Positions 22,856-34,445 of a stretch of DNA of 64,000 nucleotides are shown piece after piece. Location: positions 7,838,284 to 7,902,283 of the forward strand of contig CM030933.1 in assembly GCA_018136815.1 (NCBI GenBank), in the 5' to 3' direction. Numbering within the stretch: the stretch's first letter is position 1; each line of letters opens with the position of its first letter. Below the pieces are notes generated by a model. It did no database searches, had not been told where the DNA came from, and saw nothing but the letters and a program-made list of their open reading frames with translations. Source of the stretch: Isochrysis galbana. Its lineage: Eukaryota; Haptophyta; Isochrysidales; Isochrysidaceae. The position numbers were made by a program, and so were the translations under genes.

Positions 22856-25800
22856 ATGGCCGCCGAGGACGACGTCGAGGTGCTTGGCACCACCGGCGTC
22901 ACGGTGAGCCGCCACAGCTTTGGCAGCAGTGTGAGCAGTAGGGACTGCACGAATCCAATTCGGTCACGATGTCCCCTCTCGCCCATCTCAGGCCAACAAA
23001 GACCTGCCGCACAGCCGGTTCGACTGCGTAGTGAATCTCTTCCCCCGTGACAACCCAACAGTTGAGGCCTGCTCGCTCTTCTGCTCGAAATGCTACTGCT
23101 GTGAGTGAGGCAGGGAGGCGACCAGAGCCGCTACTCGCCACGCCCGCGCTCTGCTCACGTCCCAGACGCAAGCATGACCTTCGTGTCTGTTGAGTGAGAA
23201 GGCACACGGTCCTGTGCCGTAGACGGACCACTACACTCGCGCCGACCGCGTACTTCCTCCTTTCTTCGTAGATGTGTGCGACATTCCTGCTGCTGCATGC
23301 GACAAGTGGAAGGAGCACTGCGTTGCAGATGGTTCGCTTGAGTGGATCAACAAGCGCACGAGAAAGAGGCGGACAGACGCGGCGGCTGCCAACGCAGCAC
23401 GACAGGGTCGGGTTCCAGCCACGGAGGAAGAGACACGCCGCGCTTTTGCGGAAGTCGCCGGCGAGGAGACTAGTCAGGGAGGACAAACAGCCAACAATGA
23501 TCAAGAGGAGCACCTAGAGGATGAGGGCACCGAGGAGACTTTTGCGACGTACGAACCATTCCACTTCAAGTTTGGCCAGGTGGGGGGCCTTTGGTGCTAC
23601 ACGCGGCCACTTTCGCGAGGTCCCTCGCACAGATGCCCGCCCGTGCCACTGAGCCGCGCACCAGCTCAAGCAGCCCTTCCCGTATATCGACCATTGTGCG
23701 CACCACCTTGGACGGACAGGCCCACCCGGATGCCGTCGTCGAGACCACCTCGCTGTCCTATGCGGAGCTCCCGCCCATCACTTACAAACTTGCCCTCCCA
23801 GCTAGCATCCTCCAACCCCCTTCGAAGGCCAATCCATATGGCGGCGCTCTTTCCAATCTTCAGGTGGATGATCCCACCTTGTGCAGCTCCCTGACGATCA
23901 GCAACGGGGTGCTGCAGCACGTGCATCTTAGCCCTCTCAGGCGTACCCGTGGCAAACTGAGTTGCTTGGGCAACACCACTGACCGTATGAAGTTACCATC
24001 TGATGACTTTGCTCCCCCGTATCACCGCACGCGCAGCTCGAGACGGTAGTGTATGCGTGTCAGCGCCACGAGAAGATGCTGCCCACGGGTGAACGCTGTG
24101 GCTTCTTCCTTGGCGACGGCGTTGGCCTGGGCAAGGGCCGGCAGGTGTGACATAGTATGCCAAACCATAGGTGGACGCATTCTCCACTTGAGGGTTGTGT
24201 GCGGCGCCATGCACGCCGGCTCTCGTTGTGCATGCTTGCGGCGCACTCGCTGGCCTTTAGGAAGGTGCCACAGGCTGCACATCGGCTACCGGATGACGGC
24301 AGCACCTCAAACTACGCCTTCACGTCATCTTCCACATTCCTCACTGAGGTGTATCCCCCTTCTCTTGCATGTAGCTCGCTGGCATCATCGCCGAGAATTG
24401 GCTGCGCGGACGCAAGCGCCACCTGTGGGTCTCCGTCTCGACGGACCTCATGGAGGACGCCAAGCGAGACTTAAGGGACATCGGCTTTTCGCACATACCG
24501 GTGTGGAACCTGGCCAAGCTGCCATACGGCAAACTCAGGTGCACCGATGCGCCCGAGCTCGCGGGCAACTTTGTCCTCTACGCTACACCGGCCTTGGTGC
24601 ACTAGTATGGCGCACACCCGATATGTGTGTCGCAGCCTCGTCGACACCCTGTTTTTGCAAATCCCCCAGCAAGCGCAACGGCGTAGGCGAGGGCGTCATC
24701 TTCTCCACCTACTCGGCGCTCATTTCTAAGCGACAGGTGCAAGCAGCGTGGCGCCTGCACAGCTGCACTCGGTTGTTTGTGTAGCAGCATCGTGGGTCGT
24801 CACATGTGCGGCTGGCTCCCCATACTTTGGCTTCCGCAGGGAGCGAAGGCGCAAACTCGTGCCGACCAGGTGAAGGATTGGATGGGTGGCAAGAAAGCTG
24901 ATGGATGTATGCTCTTTGATGAGTCCCACAAGGCCAAGAACCTCGTCCCAGAATCGGTACGTTCCGTAGACTCAGGCGCAGCCACTCCGACAGAGTGTGC
25001 GCCCCTGCCAGCGGGGATAGCGCAAGACCTTTCCTCGCGCTGCTACCTGCAGGTGGTGAACACCACCGGCATCCCGACCAAGAAGAGTTCGTCGCAGACG
25101 GGCATCGTGTGCCAGCAGTTACAGCGGGACCTGAGGCTCGCGCGCGTGGTCTACTGCTCTGCGACGGGCGCTTCCTCCCTTCCCAACATGGCATATATGG
25201 AACGGCTGGGCTTGTGGGGCGATCAGACCGCCTTCGCCACTTTCGGACACTTCTCAAAAGCTGTCGGCGATGGCGGTGAGCCTATCGCACTATGCGCTAA
25301 GTTACTCTGACGCCTGGTTGATGAGGACCGCCCACGATGAGTCGGTGCTCGACGTCGCCCTTGCGCCTGTCAACCGTTGTCCACGCCGCGTGCCCCTCCT
25401 CGCTCCAGGTGTTGGTGCGATGGAGCTCATTGCACTCGACCTCAAGCGACGCGGCATGTACATATGCCGGCAGCTCTCCTTCAAAGCGGCGACCTTTAAT
25501 ACACAGACCATCGACCTCACCCAACGTCAGATGCGCATGTACGACGAGGCATCCACCTTCTGGAACGAGCTGTTGAGTTGCCTGTACTATGCCGTCCACG
25601 AGGTGTGTGCGGCCCACAGGGGATGCACGCGCATCAGATGAAACTCGTCGACCCTCTGGGTTGGCACGCACGACCATGGCTTGGGTTGCTCTCGTTTGAT
25701 GTGGCCCTGTGAGGGATGGTGCCCCACGTGCCGCTAACCTTGCGCTTGCAGGTATTGAGGCTGGGCGACTCCAGCGGTAAGCTGAATATGCCGAAAGGGC

Positions 25801-26740
25801 ACCCATCAAGCCGCATCTTCTCTCACTACTGGGGCTGCCATCAGCGCTTCTTTCGTGCGATGTGCATGGCCATGAAGGTCCCGCGAGTGGTAGAGGTGAC
25901 TCAACAAGCTCTCGCCGACAATAAGTGCGTCGTCATTGGGCTGCAGGTACGGGCGGGCGAGGCGCCGCAATGCCGTGGCCATCAAATTCAGCCAGCCCAC
26001 GGTCAGGCTCATGGCTATGCCACGATTATCCCGAGGCCGTGGGCCTTCTGTGGAGCCCGTGGCGCCACCGCAGCAAGATCATGGTAGTGGCCCGTCGACA
26101 GTAGCGCAACTTCCTTTGATACCCCGCCTGCTTTGTTGGTAGACCACGGGTGAGAGCCGCCTCGAGGACGCCGTGAAATCAAAAGAGAACCTCGACGAGT
26201 TTGCTGGCATGAAAGAAGTCATTCGCTTCTTGCTGAAGCGCTTTCCCACAGGCGACTACATCAATGCGTACCCGGAATCTGATTTCGACGGAGACGGGTC
26301 GGACTCAGACGATCAGGAGCTGACGGCTGCGGTGGCTGGTGCTAGCGACCGTGGCCGCGCTAGGATGGCTGCAACGCGCAGACGCAAGCACCGCGGGTCG
26401 GAGAGCGATTACAACTCCGCGGAGGACGAGGAGGGCGACGAGACTCTCGATGGCTTCATCGTTGACGACGGCGAGGAAGAGTCGTCGGATTACGAGTCAT
26501 CAGCATCGGACGCCAGTGATGGTGCGCTTCGGCATGGCAATCCTACTTCGCCGCTGCTTGAGAAGCTCCCATTGCCGTCCAGGTGTCTGTATCGCTTAAC
26601 CGGCTTATTCGCGCCTTTGTGACCTATGCCTACCGTAGATGCCACAAATGGAGACAGCAAGGAGCACGTTGGCCGCACCTCCAAAATCCCGTCCGCAGTG
26701 AAGGCGATGAAAATTACGCAGCTGCGTGAGCTGCTGCGCT
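22856..26740 (+). CDS. SBNO-like: Strawberry notch-type DExH helicase-like protein (3' end lost in gap)
   Basis: Strawberry notch proteins are nuclear SF2 helicase-related transcription regulators. The proposed exons are 22856-22903, 22992-23100, 23272-23579, 23720-23863, 24037-24144, 24375-24538, 24670-24736, 24840-24956, 25053-25275, 25409-25602, 25752-25946 and 26143-26582, with more in the gap. Joined, they give the family's order: [28 protein letters not shown], the nucleotide-binding [30 protein letters not shown], the DESHKAKN box, the CSATGAS motif, [36 protein letters not shown], and CVVIGLQTTGESR. An acidic, Ser-rich segment follows ([15 protein letters not shown]-like). Exons 2-3 encode a Cys-rich module, LPHSRFDC...CSKCYCYVCD, resembling a motif I know from plant nuclear proteins. 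I have not seen it in animal Strawberry notch. Phases agree at each of these joins, so the model is strong up to the acidic region. Confidence 0.88.
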
Positions 26741-26840
26741 NNNNNNNNNNNNNNNNNNNNNNNNNNNNNNNNNNNNNNNNNNNNNNNNNNNNNNNNNNNN
26801 NNNNNNNNNNNNNNNNNNNNNNNNNNNNNNNNNNNNNNNN
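26741..26840. other. Assembly gap (100 N)
   Basis: This is exactly 100 undetermined bases, the conventional placeholder for a gap of unknown size. The 3' part of the Strawberry-notch gene is missing here. Confidence 0.98.
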
Positions 26841-27408
26841 GCAAGCTGAAGCACAGCCCATGACCAAACTCATCGTTGTGTTGTGGGCCAATGCGTAAGC
26901 TGCTGGTACTCGTGCCCTCTCCATCTTCCGTCTTCCCCCCTGTGTTTGCTTGTGCATCCGCTTGTGCGTTTTGCGCATGCTCAATGCGTGCATTGGTCTT
27001 GTCCCAATGGGAAGCTGTGAGATATGCCTTTGGCTCGAGATTGGGCGCCCCATCTGGCAAGGTGTCCTTCCCTCCCACACAGTGTTCCGTGACTGATCCG
27101 CCGTCGCCTCGCTTACCGTCACGGCGACCAGTTTCAGGTACCATATCTGCAGTCTGCCCACCCTCCGCCGCCCTAGTCCTATGGGCCATTTGCGGCTCTA
27201 TACCCTCCCGCATCTCATTTGCTCCGTTAGAGCGGGCGCCCTTGGGTATAGCGTCAACCCACCACGCGCGCTGGCTGCGCAGGGAGCTGCGACGCGGGCC
27301 GGTTGACGCTGTACTATGTGCAACAATCCTCGCTGAGATCTTACGCCTTTATACTAAGCGCGGTTGAGATGTCGGAGAGCCTCTCGTGAAGCAATGTTCC
27401 CAGAGACG
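26841..27408. other. Unassigned sequence after the gap
   Basis: No gene recognised. 27230-27310 contains facing words (gcgtcaaccc / ggttgacgct) that could pair over about 60 bases, suggesting a decayed inverted repeat. 'gccatttgcggctctatacc' near 27186 resembles 'gccatttgtggttctatacc' near 37791, so a dispersed repeat that lies next to both assembly gaps is likely. Confidence 0.45.
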
Positions 27409-28851
27409 TCAATTTCCTACAGTGTATGTGAGGGCCACGCAAGTTTTTAGAGCTGTTGCAGGAACGAAGCAGCAAACGGAGTCTAAGCTTACCATGATCG
27501 CATCCCTGGCCGTGTTGAATTTCTCTCGAGCGAGATCCACGACGCCATCATCGCCAATTTGGTTTTCGCTCATGTTCAATATTTTTAGCTTGCTCAATGC
27601 CCCCCTAGATAGTGCACGCGCCAGCTCTTGTGCACCATCGTTGCCGATCATGTTGTCGTAGAGTCGAAGCACCCTCAGGTTTTTCAACGACGCACAACAT
27701 AACATCTCTGCCATTGCCCTCAGGCCCTCGTCACGAATCTGGTTTGAGCTGAGGCGCAGTATCTGCGTGCTCTTCAAGGCCCCTGTGGTTAGCGCACGAC
27801 CAAGATCTATCATTCCCTCGTCGCCGATGCAATTCGAGCCCAGATCCAGGTGGGTAAGCTGGCTTAAGCCACCCTCGATCAGGACGCGAGCAAGCTCTCT
27901 CATTCCCCTGGGGCCAATCTTATTCTTGTAGAGATTCAGGTATTTCAGATTCTTAAAGGCCTCCTTGCACAACAAATTCGCCAACATCTCCATGCAAGCG
28001 TCAGCGATGCAATTCCTCGAAAGATGTAGCTCCTGCAAATTCTTTGGAAAAACGCCGGATAACACTTTGACAAGCTCGCTGATGAATTGATCGCTAATCT
28101 TGTTCTGATCCAAGTTGAGTACCTTCAAATTTTTCAAGGCTCCAATGGAAAGTGCATGAGCCAGATGCCCAGCTCCTACATCGCCAAGCTCGTTGTAACC
28201 GAGGTTGAGCTCCGTGAGACTGTCCAAGGCACCATTGGATAGCGCTTGCGCCAGTTGCTTCCCAGCAGCAGGGCGGATCATAGTTCCCATTAGAAGGAGT
28301 GCCGTGAGATTGCGCAATGCTCCATTCGATAGTGCACATGTAAACCCTCGAAAGTTTTGTTTGTTGATGCCCACATTCAGGTATAGATACTTGACGTTGT
28401 TCAGAGCCCCAGTATCAAGCGCGGCCAAGAGCTCTTCCATGTGGCAGTGGGTAGTCCTATCTTCTGGGACATCAAGAAGACTAGTAATGCAGCACGCATG
28501 GCGTGGGTTTTGGCTTCGCAAAATCGTGTAGAAACGTGAGTCTGCTTCTTGGCTTAGTATCAGCCTCACTGGGCGGCCTCGGACCTTTGATACCAACTTG
28601 TTCACAGGAGGAAGATGTCCGCCGTGCCAAACGGTGTCCCAGTAGTCCGTCGTGTTGCGGAATCCGCGTAGTATAACTTCCTGCTCACCCCATATTCGAC
28701 CAGCTAGATCAGGATCCGTAAGTACCGCAAGGATGGTAGTGGTAACATCATTAGCTTGTGGCTCAAACCAGGTATTGGACACATTGAACTCGGCGGGCGC
28801 CGTATGAAAGGTTTCAGATATGAAGTTTACTGGGACGAATCCTTGCGACAT
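27409..28851 (-). CDS. Leucine-rich-repeat protein, NLRC3/ribonuclease-inhibitor type
   Basis: The frame has 480 residues. The N-terminal about 140 residues (FISETFHTAPAEFNVSN; WDTVWHGGHLPP) have no recognised domain. From about residue 150 there are about ten repeats of 28-30 residues in the pattern NLxxLxLxxNxIGDxGxxxLAxAL. Clear examples are SLTELNLGYNELGDVGAGHL, LKVLNLDQNKISDQFISEL, LTHLDLGSNCIGDEGMIDL and LKILNMSENQIGDDGVVDL. This is the ribonuclease-inhibitor class of LRR, used for protein binding. The last about 30 residues do not follow the repeat, and GTAAGC occurs right after the codon for DAIM, so a 3' intron and another C-terminus are possible. There is no NACHT or other ATPase domain in the window. 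The function of the protein is unknown. Confidence 0.8.
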   Translation of the reverse strand: MSQGFVPVNFISETFHTAPAEFNVSNTWFEPQANDVTTTILAVLTDPDLAGRIWGEQEVILRGFRNTTDYWDTVWHGGHLPPVNKLVSKVRGRPVRLILSQEADSRFYTILRSQNPRHACCITSLLDVPEDRTTHCHMEELLAALDTGALNNVKYLYLNVGINKQNFRGFTCALSNGALRNLTALLLMGTMIRPAAGKQLAQALSNGALDSLTELNLGYNELGDVGAGHLAHALSIGALKNLKVLNLDQNKISDQFISELVKVLSGVFPKNLQELHLSRNCIADACMEMLANLLCKEAFKNLKYLNLYKNKIGPRGMRELARVLIEGGLSQLTHLDLGSNCIGDEGMIDLGRALTTGALKSTQILRLSSNQIRDEGLRAMAEMLCCASLKNLRVLRLYDNMIGNDGAQELARALSRGALSKLKILNMSENQIGDDGVVDLAREKFNTARDAIMVSLDSVCCFVPATALKTCVALTYTVGN

Positions 28852-31196
28852 CTAGCTTAGAAGGTACTGAGGGAGGGAAAGACGCAACCGACAGGCCAAA
28901 GGCAAGGAGGGGCAAGGCTGGCACTGACTGTCTTAGGACAAGGGTCAAGCAAAGTTGTGTGGGACGAGGAAAATGTAGCGAGGACCGCGCGAGTGCCGTG
29001 GGGGAGGGGGGGGGAAGGAGCGGTTGCCGCAGACACCTCAGCACGAGCCTTCGGTGCGTGCAGGCTGGCGCAGCTCAGAGGGTGGGAAGAGGCCGAGAAG
29101 GCCGCAACGCGTCCGCGGGAGAGAAGAACGTTGCCACCTAGATGCTTCGGCGAGCTAGCCTCTGTAGAACGGGGTAGAAGGCGGCGGCTTGCGCTGGGCA
29201 ACGGGCTTGGCGGATGGGCGAGGCGAGAAACGGGGTGAGGGAGGCGCAGAGGCCGTCGGGAGGATGGGGGGAGAGGGAGAGGGGGGGGGGGGGGGGGGGA
29301 GGGGAATATGGAGAGAGTAGTAGATAGTAGGGGGAGAGGGAGGGCGTCAGAGTTTTATTGTTGTGTTAGTATAACCTTAGTGCTGCGGGACCGTACGTAG
29401 CCCTTCGACGGCAACGGAGCCCCTCCCCCGCGATGGGGGATGGGGGTGTGCGCGGTTGGCGCATGGCTCGTCCGGTGTATGTGGCTAGGATTGCTAGCTA
29501 ACACAACTATCGTTATAAACGATAGGGTCGTGGAGCGCGCCACGCTTCCACCTTGGGGTTGACGTAAGTTGTAAGTTTTGTAAATTTTTGTGCTTTCACC
29601 TTAGGGTCGTCTGTATTTGGTCTGTAGCCCCAAGTCTGTATTTGGTCTGTATTCCGGCGCGCTCCGTCTTGGGGCTACACGCCCCGAGCAACAAACATAT
29701 TACATATTGAGAAAACAGTGATGTGGCGTCAGCTCGTCAGCTCACAGAGTGATGGAGCTTACACTTACACTCACATCAATAGCTAATATCAGTCAGCTTA
29801 CACGCTCTATCAGCTCATATTAATTAGCGATTGACCTTTTAGACAACTAATATTACCTCATATTAGCTCATGTCTTATGTCACTCTCACACTCTCACTCA
29901 CCCTCCAAGTCCGCATCAGAATCAGACGACTCAACGTCCTCAAGAACCATTTCCAACTCCCACGGTAAGAATAAAAAAATTTTCCAACTGGGAAGGTGCT
30001 GGTCCGAAGTTTTTTCTTCAGTGAAGGTGCAGGTGAAGGTGAGAGTGCAGGAACTGCAGGTGCAGGTGAAGACGCGGTGAACGGGGCGCGCTGGGCGGCC
30101 AGTAGCCCGCCAAGGTGACTGTTGATCGTGCTCGCGTGGGATTGCAAGTTGAGAGCCAAAATTGATCAAGTGGTGGGGCACACCACCCATGTTATCGGGA
30201 AAAATAAGCAGGCACCTGCACTACGCGAGAACATCTTTCGTGAAGTCAGTCACGCTACTTTGATCAACAACTGTGCCCCTGCAAGCCGTCAAGTAGTCGG
30301 GCAACTCTGCTCTCAAGCGATGCAGACATGCAATGTGCAAGCAGGCTGGAGGCTGGAGGGGCTAGGTAGGGAGTGAGCTCACCTGGGCCGGCCGTTGAGC
30401 GCGCCGACGCGCATGCGTGCACGCGTAGTGACAGTTTTTTTTTGGAAGGACAGTTTTATTGATTGTGGAGAGAGCGGCCTTACCAGCCCAAATGTCTCGA
30501 CATGTCTCGAGACATCTCTTTGGAGAAAATCCGCCCAAATGTCAAATGTCTAAAAAAGAAAGTCTAGGTCACCTGGTCTAGACATTTCTGCCAAGCCCTA
30601 AGTGGGACCCAGCCCCCCCCCACCCCCCCCTTGGGAGGTCCCGTGCTACCCTCCACACACCCCTCACGGTCCGAAAGTAGTTTGATTTTTCGCGTACGGC
30701 CGCCTTACCCGGTTCCTGTTGTCTGTTGTCAGCAGAGCCAGGACTAGGACTAGGGACTAGGACTAGGCACCAAGCTATGTCGCCCTTCCCCTCCGATCCG
30801 CCGCCCAACCAAATCCTTGCCAAGAAATGAAAATAAACCTTGAATTTCGGAAGTGGGATACTCGTAAATTATAATGAACTTCTTTTAAATTTTGCCCCCG
30901 ATTTTGTGCATCGGCACCAAGTCGCCACGGTGTGTGACGCGTCGATTCTCATGCGAGATACTGATAGCGCGCATGCAATGCATAAAGCAGGAGCAAGAAG
31001 ACTGTAGGCGAAATCCAAGGTATACACGGCAATCGTAGTCATAGCAAGTGAAGGGCGGCTGGACCGCAAAGTACGAGGCCACTCGAGACATGCCAACAAC
31101 AAAAGCAGCAGCAATATGTGCTTGAAGCTATTACGGAGAACAATTCTTGACGGTATCATTGATATTGGAAATCTCTACCGATCAACCCCAATAGCA
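28852..31196. other. Intergenic region
   Basis: No gene was recognised between the LRR gene and the zinc-finger gene. It holds a G tract (29281-29300), a dispersed repeat (29357-29505), AT-richer DNA at 29560-29880, imperfect 'gaaggtgcaggtgaaggt' repeats near 30020-30070, and paired 'aatgtctaga/tctagacattt' words near 30480-30590. Open frames around 29875-30190 and 30869-31159 lack motifs. Confidence 0.45.
29357..29505. repeat. Short dispersed repeat, copy 2
   Basis: This is the second copy of the 5055-5200 repeat, in the same orientation and about as long. It has a small insertion near 'ggacc-gtacgtag' and a duplicated 'gatggggg'. It has no coding content. Confidence 0.65.
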
Positions 31197-32033
31197 TCAT
31201 TTTCCTTGATTGGGCTCCCCAGGCCCTTTGTCGATGGGATAGGTAGGAGCATCACGTTCACGCTCCGTGCCGGTATCGTCGCCATGCTCACGATCATCAC
31301 GTCTGAGCTCACGCTCCGCCAGATGTCCTCGGTCGCGGCTTCGAGCCCGGTGATGGTTGCGGTCGCGCTCATTGACGAGGCTTTCTGGGTCGTCAAGGCT
31401 GCGTTGAGGGTCGCGGCTACGGTGGCGGTCGCGGCTTCGGTCGCGGCTGCCATCACGGCTGCGATCATGAATGCGTTGGCGATCATGGCTTCGGTCGCGG
31501 CTGCGATCGCGATCTCTTTCGCGATTCCGGTCGCGATCGCGGTCGCGATCACGATGGCGATCGTGGTCGCGGTCGCGATCGCGATCGCGATGACGGTCGC
31601 GGCCATCCTCCCGATCAAAAACAGAAGAGAAGTCACCAAAGTCTTCCTCTGCGTTGCGTCGGCGCTCACTGTACCCGCCCCTTCCACCGTAACGATCATA
31701 GCGGTCGCCCCTGCCATGAGCACCGCTGTCGTCACGTGGAGTCTTGCAACGGAAACAATTCATCTTGGATGCGAAGACGTTCGCGCCGCAGCCCCGGCAC
31801 GTCCAATCTCCTGGCCGCGGCTCATGCCGGCCACCTCCGTGGCCTCCGCCATATCCTCTTTCTCCTCCACCATATCCTCCTCCTCTGCCGCCGTATCCGC
31901 CCTCGCGCGGCGCCTGACAGCGGAAACAGACGTTCTTCGAGGCGAAGACGTTGGCGCCGCAGCTTGAGCACGTCCAGTCGCCCGGCCGCCGCTCGGGAGG
32001 CGGCCGGTCGTAGCCCCCGCCACCGAAGGACAT
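31197..32033 (-). CDS. RanBP2-type zinc-finger protein with Arg-Asp-rich tail
   Basis: The product has 278 residues if unspliced. It contains two RanBP2-type zinc fingers, each W-x-C-x2-C-x10-C-x2-C: GDWTCSSCGANVFASKNVCFRC (residues about 17-38) and a second one around WTCRGCGANVFASKMNCFRC. They are joined by a Gly/Tyr-rich linker (GGYGGRGGGYGGG). An acidic-basic C-terminal half follows with long runs of RD/RDRD. Such fingers typically bind single-stranded RNA (ZRANB2-like), and RD-rich tails are common in splicing factors, so an RNA-processing role is likely. The start MSFGGGG at 32033 was chosen because the upstream in-frame part is a proline run produced by a C tract. The RD section is encoded by a degenerate hexamer repeat at 31400-31610, which makes its length prone to assembly or replication errors. 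Confidence 0.82.
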   Translation of the reverse strand: MSFGGGGYDRPPPERRPGDWTCSSCGANVFASKNVCFRCQAPREGGYGGRGGGYGGGERGYGGGHGGGRHEPRPGDWTCRGCGANVFASKMNCFRCKTPRDDSGAHGRGDRYDRYGGRGGYSERRRNAEEDFGDFSSVFDREDGRDRHRDRDRDRDHDRHRDRDRDRDRNRERDRDRSRDRSHDRQRIHDRSRDGSRDRSRDRHRSRDPQRSLDDPESLVNERDRNHHRARSRDRGHLAERELRRDDREHGDDTGTERERDAPTYPIDKGPGEPNQGK

Positions 32034-32634
32034 CCCCACCGGCCGACGCGAGGCGCAAGAGCGCGCGGCAGGGGGGGCGGGGAGGGGGGGGGGGGGGGGG
32101 GGCAGAGGCCTTCCCTTTACGACGGTCAAAAAGCTCCAAAGGAGGGGGGTCGCCTGTCGCTCGCTTTACATTTTACGCTTTACTCTCTTGTCTCTTGTCT
32201 CTCAGGATGCAGGATGCCTTGTGAACTTGTGAAGTTGTGAAGTTGTGAAGGCATGTTTGGATTCTTGCTTCTTCCAGGGCTTGTCATTGCTCTTCGAGTT
32301 GCGGTTCCCTCTCAGGACTGATTGAACCGTATTCACTGTCGCTGCCGTTTAGGCCTGCTCTTCGCTCTTCGCTCCTCGCCTAGATGGGAGAAACGTATTC
32401 ACCGTTTTTCTACGAAGGCGGAAAACAGGCCGTTATTGCCGTTTTTGAAACCCCTTCCGTTTCTCCCTCCGTTTTTAGACGGGCGCGGAGGCGTGCGCCA
32501 GCAGTGCGGCGGCGCATGCGGCGCGGCGGGCGGCGGGCACGTGTGCGTGTGCGCACGTGCGCGCGATCGCGCGATCGCGTTCGCCATTCCTGAGTTCTGT
32601 GAGATTCAGATTGAGAGTGGGGTGAATGGCTCTA
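32034..32634. other. Intergenic region upstream of the zinc-finger gene
   Basis: A G tract at 32075-32101 lies just 5' of the zinc-finger gene. 32380-32480 resembles 5581-5660. 32519-32581 is an alternating purine/pyrimidine run (gtgcgtgtgcgcacgtgcgcgcgatcgcg) that could adopt an unusual helix form. No gene was recognised. Confidence 0.4.
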
Positions 32635-33258
32635 TCAAATGAGCAGACTTTGAATCGTTTCCTCACTGGGACACGCAGCCTCGTCACCAACCCAATCATC
32701 CTCTTGGTCACTGTCGTCATCATCGTCCCATTTGACGACATCCGGTGACCATCCAGCACTTTGCATGCGCATCTGCACATGCATTGATTCATGCGCGAAG
32801 ACCAACTTATCTGCCACTTGATGGGACATGCGTGACCGAGCTTGAGAATGAATTTGGCCATACACTGACCAGTTGCGTTCCGCTGCCGATGCGGCTGTTG
32901 GCTGCGACAAAACTTGTTGTGCAAGACTTGCAAGCATTGGAACATGCTTGCCGTACATTGTCCACCACTGAGACGGTTCCATAGCCTTGGCGTTTTCTAT
33001 TGCGGACGGCCGAGAAAACGCGCCATCGCCATTTTGGAACACGGCAAATTCTCTCTCCACTTGCGCCACTCGTTGCACCACTGCAGGGGTGGAGAAGGTA
33101 TACTCTTTCCAAGCCTCATCCGGGTTGGGGGAAGCCAAGATAGCATCACGTAAGCAAAGGCGGTCAAATATCGTGTGCAAGCCATCCGTGGTCGCTTCAT
33201 CCAAATCACCAACCGTTTGCATGTATTCTGGATCCAAGGCATAACCTGCTGCATGCAT
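32635..33258 (-). pseudogene. hAT transposase, C-terminal fragment
   Basis: 207 residues remain of a hAT DDE transposase. They include AAGYALDPEYM at the N-terminal side and the family's dimerisation motif near the end: LASLAQQVLSQPTAASAAERNWSVYGQIHS...RMSHQVADKLVFAHE (residues about 108-155). An acidic tail (DDDDDSDQEDD) follows. The catalytic core and BED finger are absent, so this is a 5'-truncated relic. It ends next to an IS5-like transposase relic on the same strand, suggesting nested insertions. Confidence 0.8.
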
Positions 33259-33739
33259 GGTGTCGCATTCGCGAGCCTCTGCAGGCTATTTCGCTATTTT
33301 CCGCTCTACCGTTATAACCGCGATGGTAAATCATCAATCTTCGTTCTTATGTCTATCTCTACGTCTACGACGTCTCCACGCTTCTATCAATCACTACACT
33401 TCATTCAATGTTGGTCTACCATTATACCCACGTGGCCAAGCAGCTTCTACAGGCTTCTTTCTACTCGGAATATGAATAATATGCTCTAGCTCTGGACTGA
33501 TCACCCAGGCATGGAGATCAAGGGAGTAGTAAGCACGTGTCGATGAAGACCAAGGAAGTAGCGAGCATCTTGCTTGCTAAAGTACACCCACTGCGGCCGG
33601 GATATTACAAGCATAAAACATCTCAGCAATCGCAACATCGCACGCATCCTTACCCGCACCACCAAAGTTCAAGCAAGTCTGCCCCCGCGCACACGCCACA
33701 CGAACATCACCACGCCCCCCATCACACGCGCCTGCCACC

Positions 33740-34093
33740 TCATCCACTTGCCGCACAGCCTCCTTCCGCCTCTTCTTGCTCTCTTTCTCGGACTCGTTCT
33801 TTTGCACCCTCTCGGCGTGGCCGCGGAGCATGCTGCAAAGTCTCTCTGACTGTGACTTGGTCTGAAATATTCGCGGGGAAGAAGCGAAGTGAAATTGGAA
33901 TACCATCTTGGTCAACCAGTGCTGATACCTTGGTAGCCTTCCTTCCTCGGTCAGTTGGGTTTCTACCAATGCAATCTCTTCCATATATATTTTTCACAAA
34001 GGTAGAATCAATGCAATGGAACGTGCACCTCCTTGCCGTTTGTCTTCTTTCGAGCCTGAGCAGCGCTCGATACGCGGTCTCGAATACACCCAT
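33740..34093 (-). pseudogene. IS5-like DDE transposase fragment
   Basis: A clear motif block, IDSTFVKNIYGRD...GRNPTDRGRKATKVSALVD...GIPISLRFFPAN, spans about residues 26-78. This is the first and second catalytic Asp region of IS5/IS4-type transposases, a group also found in algal and large-virus genomes. The frame then degenerates into a Glu/Arg-rich tail and no third acidic residue could be placed. It is probably a relic. The upstream about 25 residues (YRALLRLERRQTARR) may belong to the same protein. Confidence 0.65.
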
Positions 34094-34445
34094 TCTGCAC
34101 GAGACGAGAGGACGGAGGACCGTACCGATGCGCGCCGAGTCGCCACCATCGTGAGGAAGACGAGGGCGAGGAGAGAGCTGGAGGGTGAGCGAGGAGGGAG
34201 GAGGGAGGCAGGCAGTAGGAGCCGTCTCTCTCTGGTAGGTCGATGAGAGGGGGAGGAGGGGACCCGGGGGAGGGGGCCCCGGGGGAGCGGAGAGACCCCA
34301 AGACCTCGATTGTTTACGTTAGTGTTTTCGCAATATACGGTAATATTTTCCCCGGTCCCAGGGGTGCCCCCGCGGTTCCCGACCGCCTCTGCGTCCAGAG
34401 TCCCCCCGCGGAAAGAGTGAACGCACGGCGTGCACCTTCCTGGAA

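Noticed and set aside
31400-31610. Hexamer-like repeat as a separate minisatellite
   Set aside because: It is explained by the RD-rich coding sequence of the zinc-finger protein on the minus strand.
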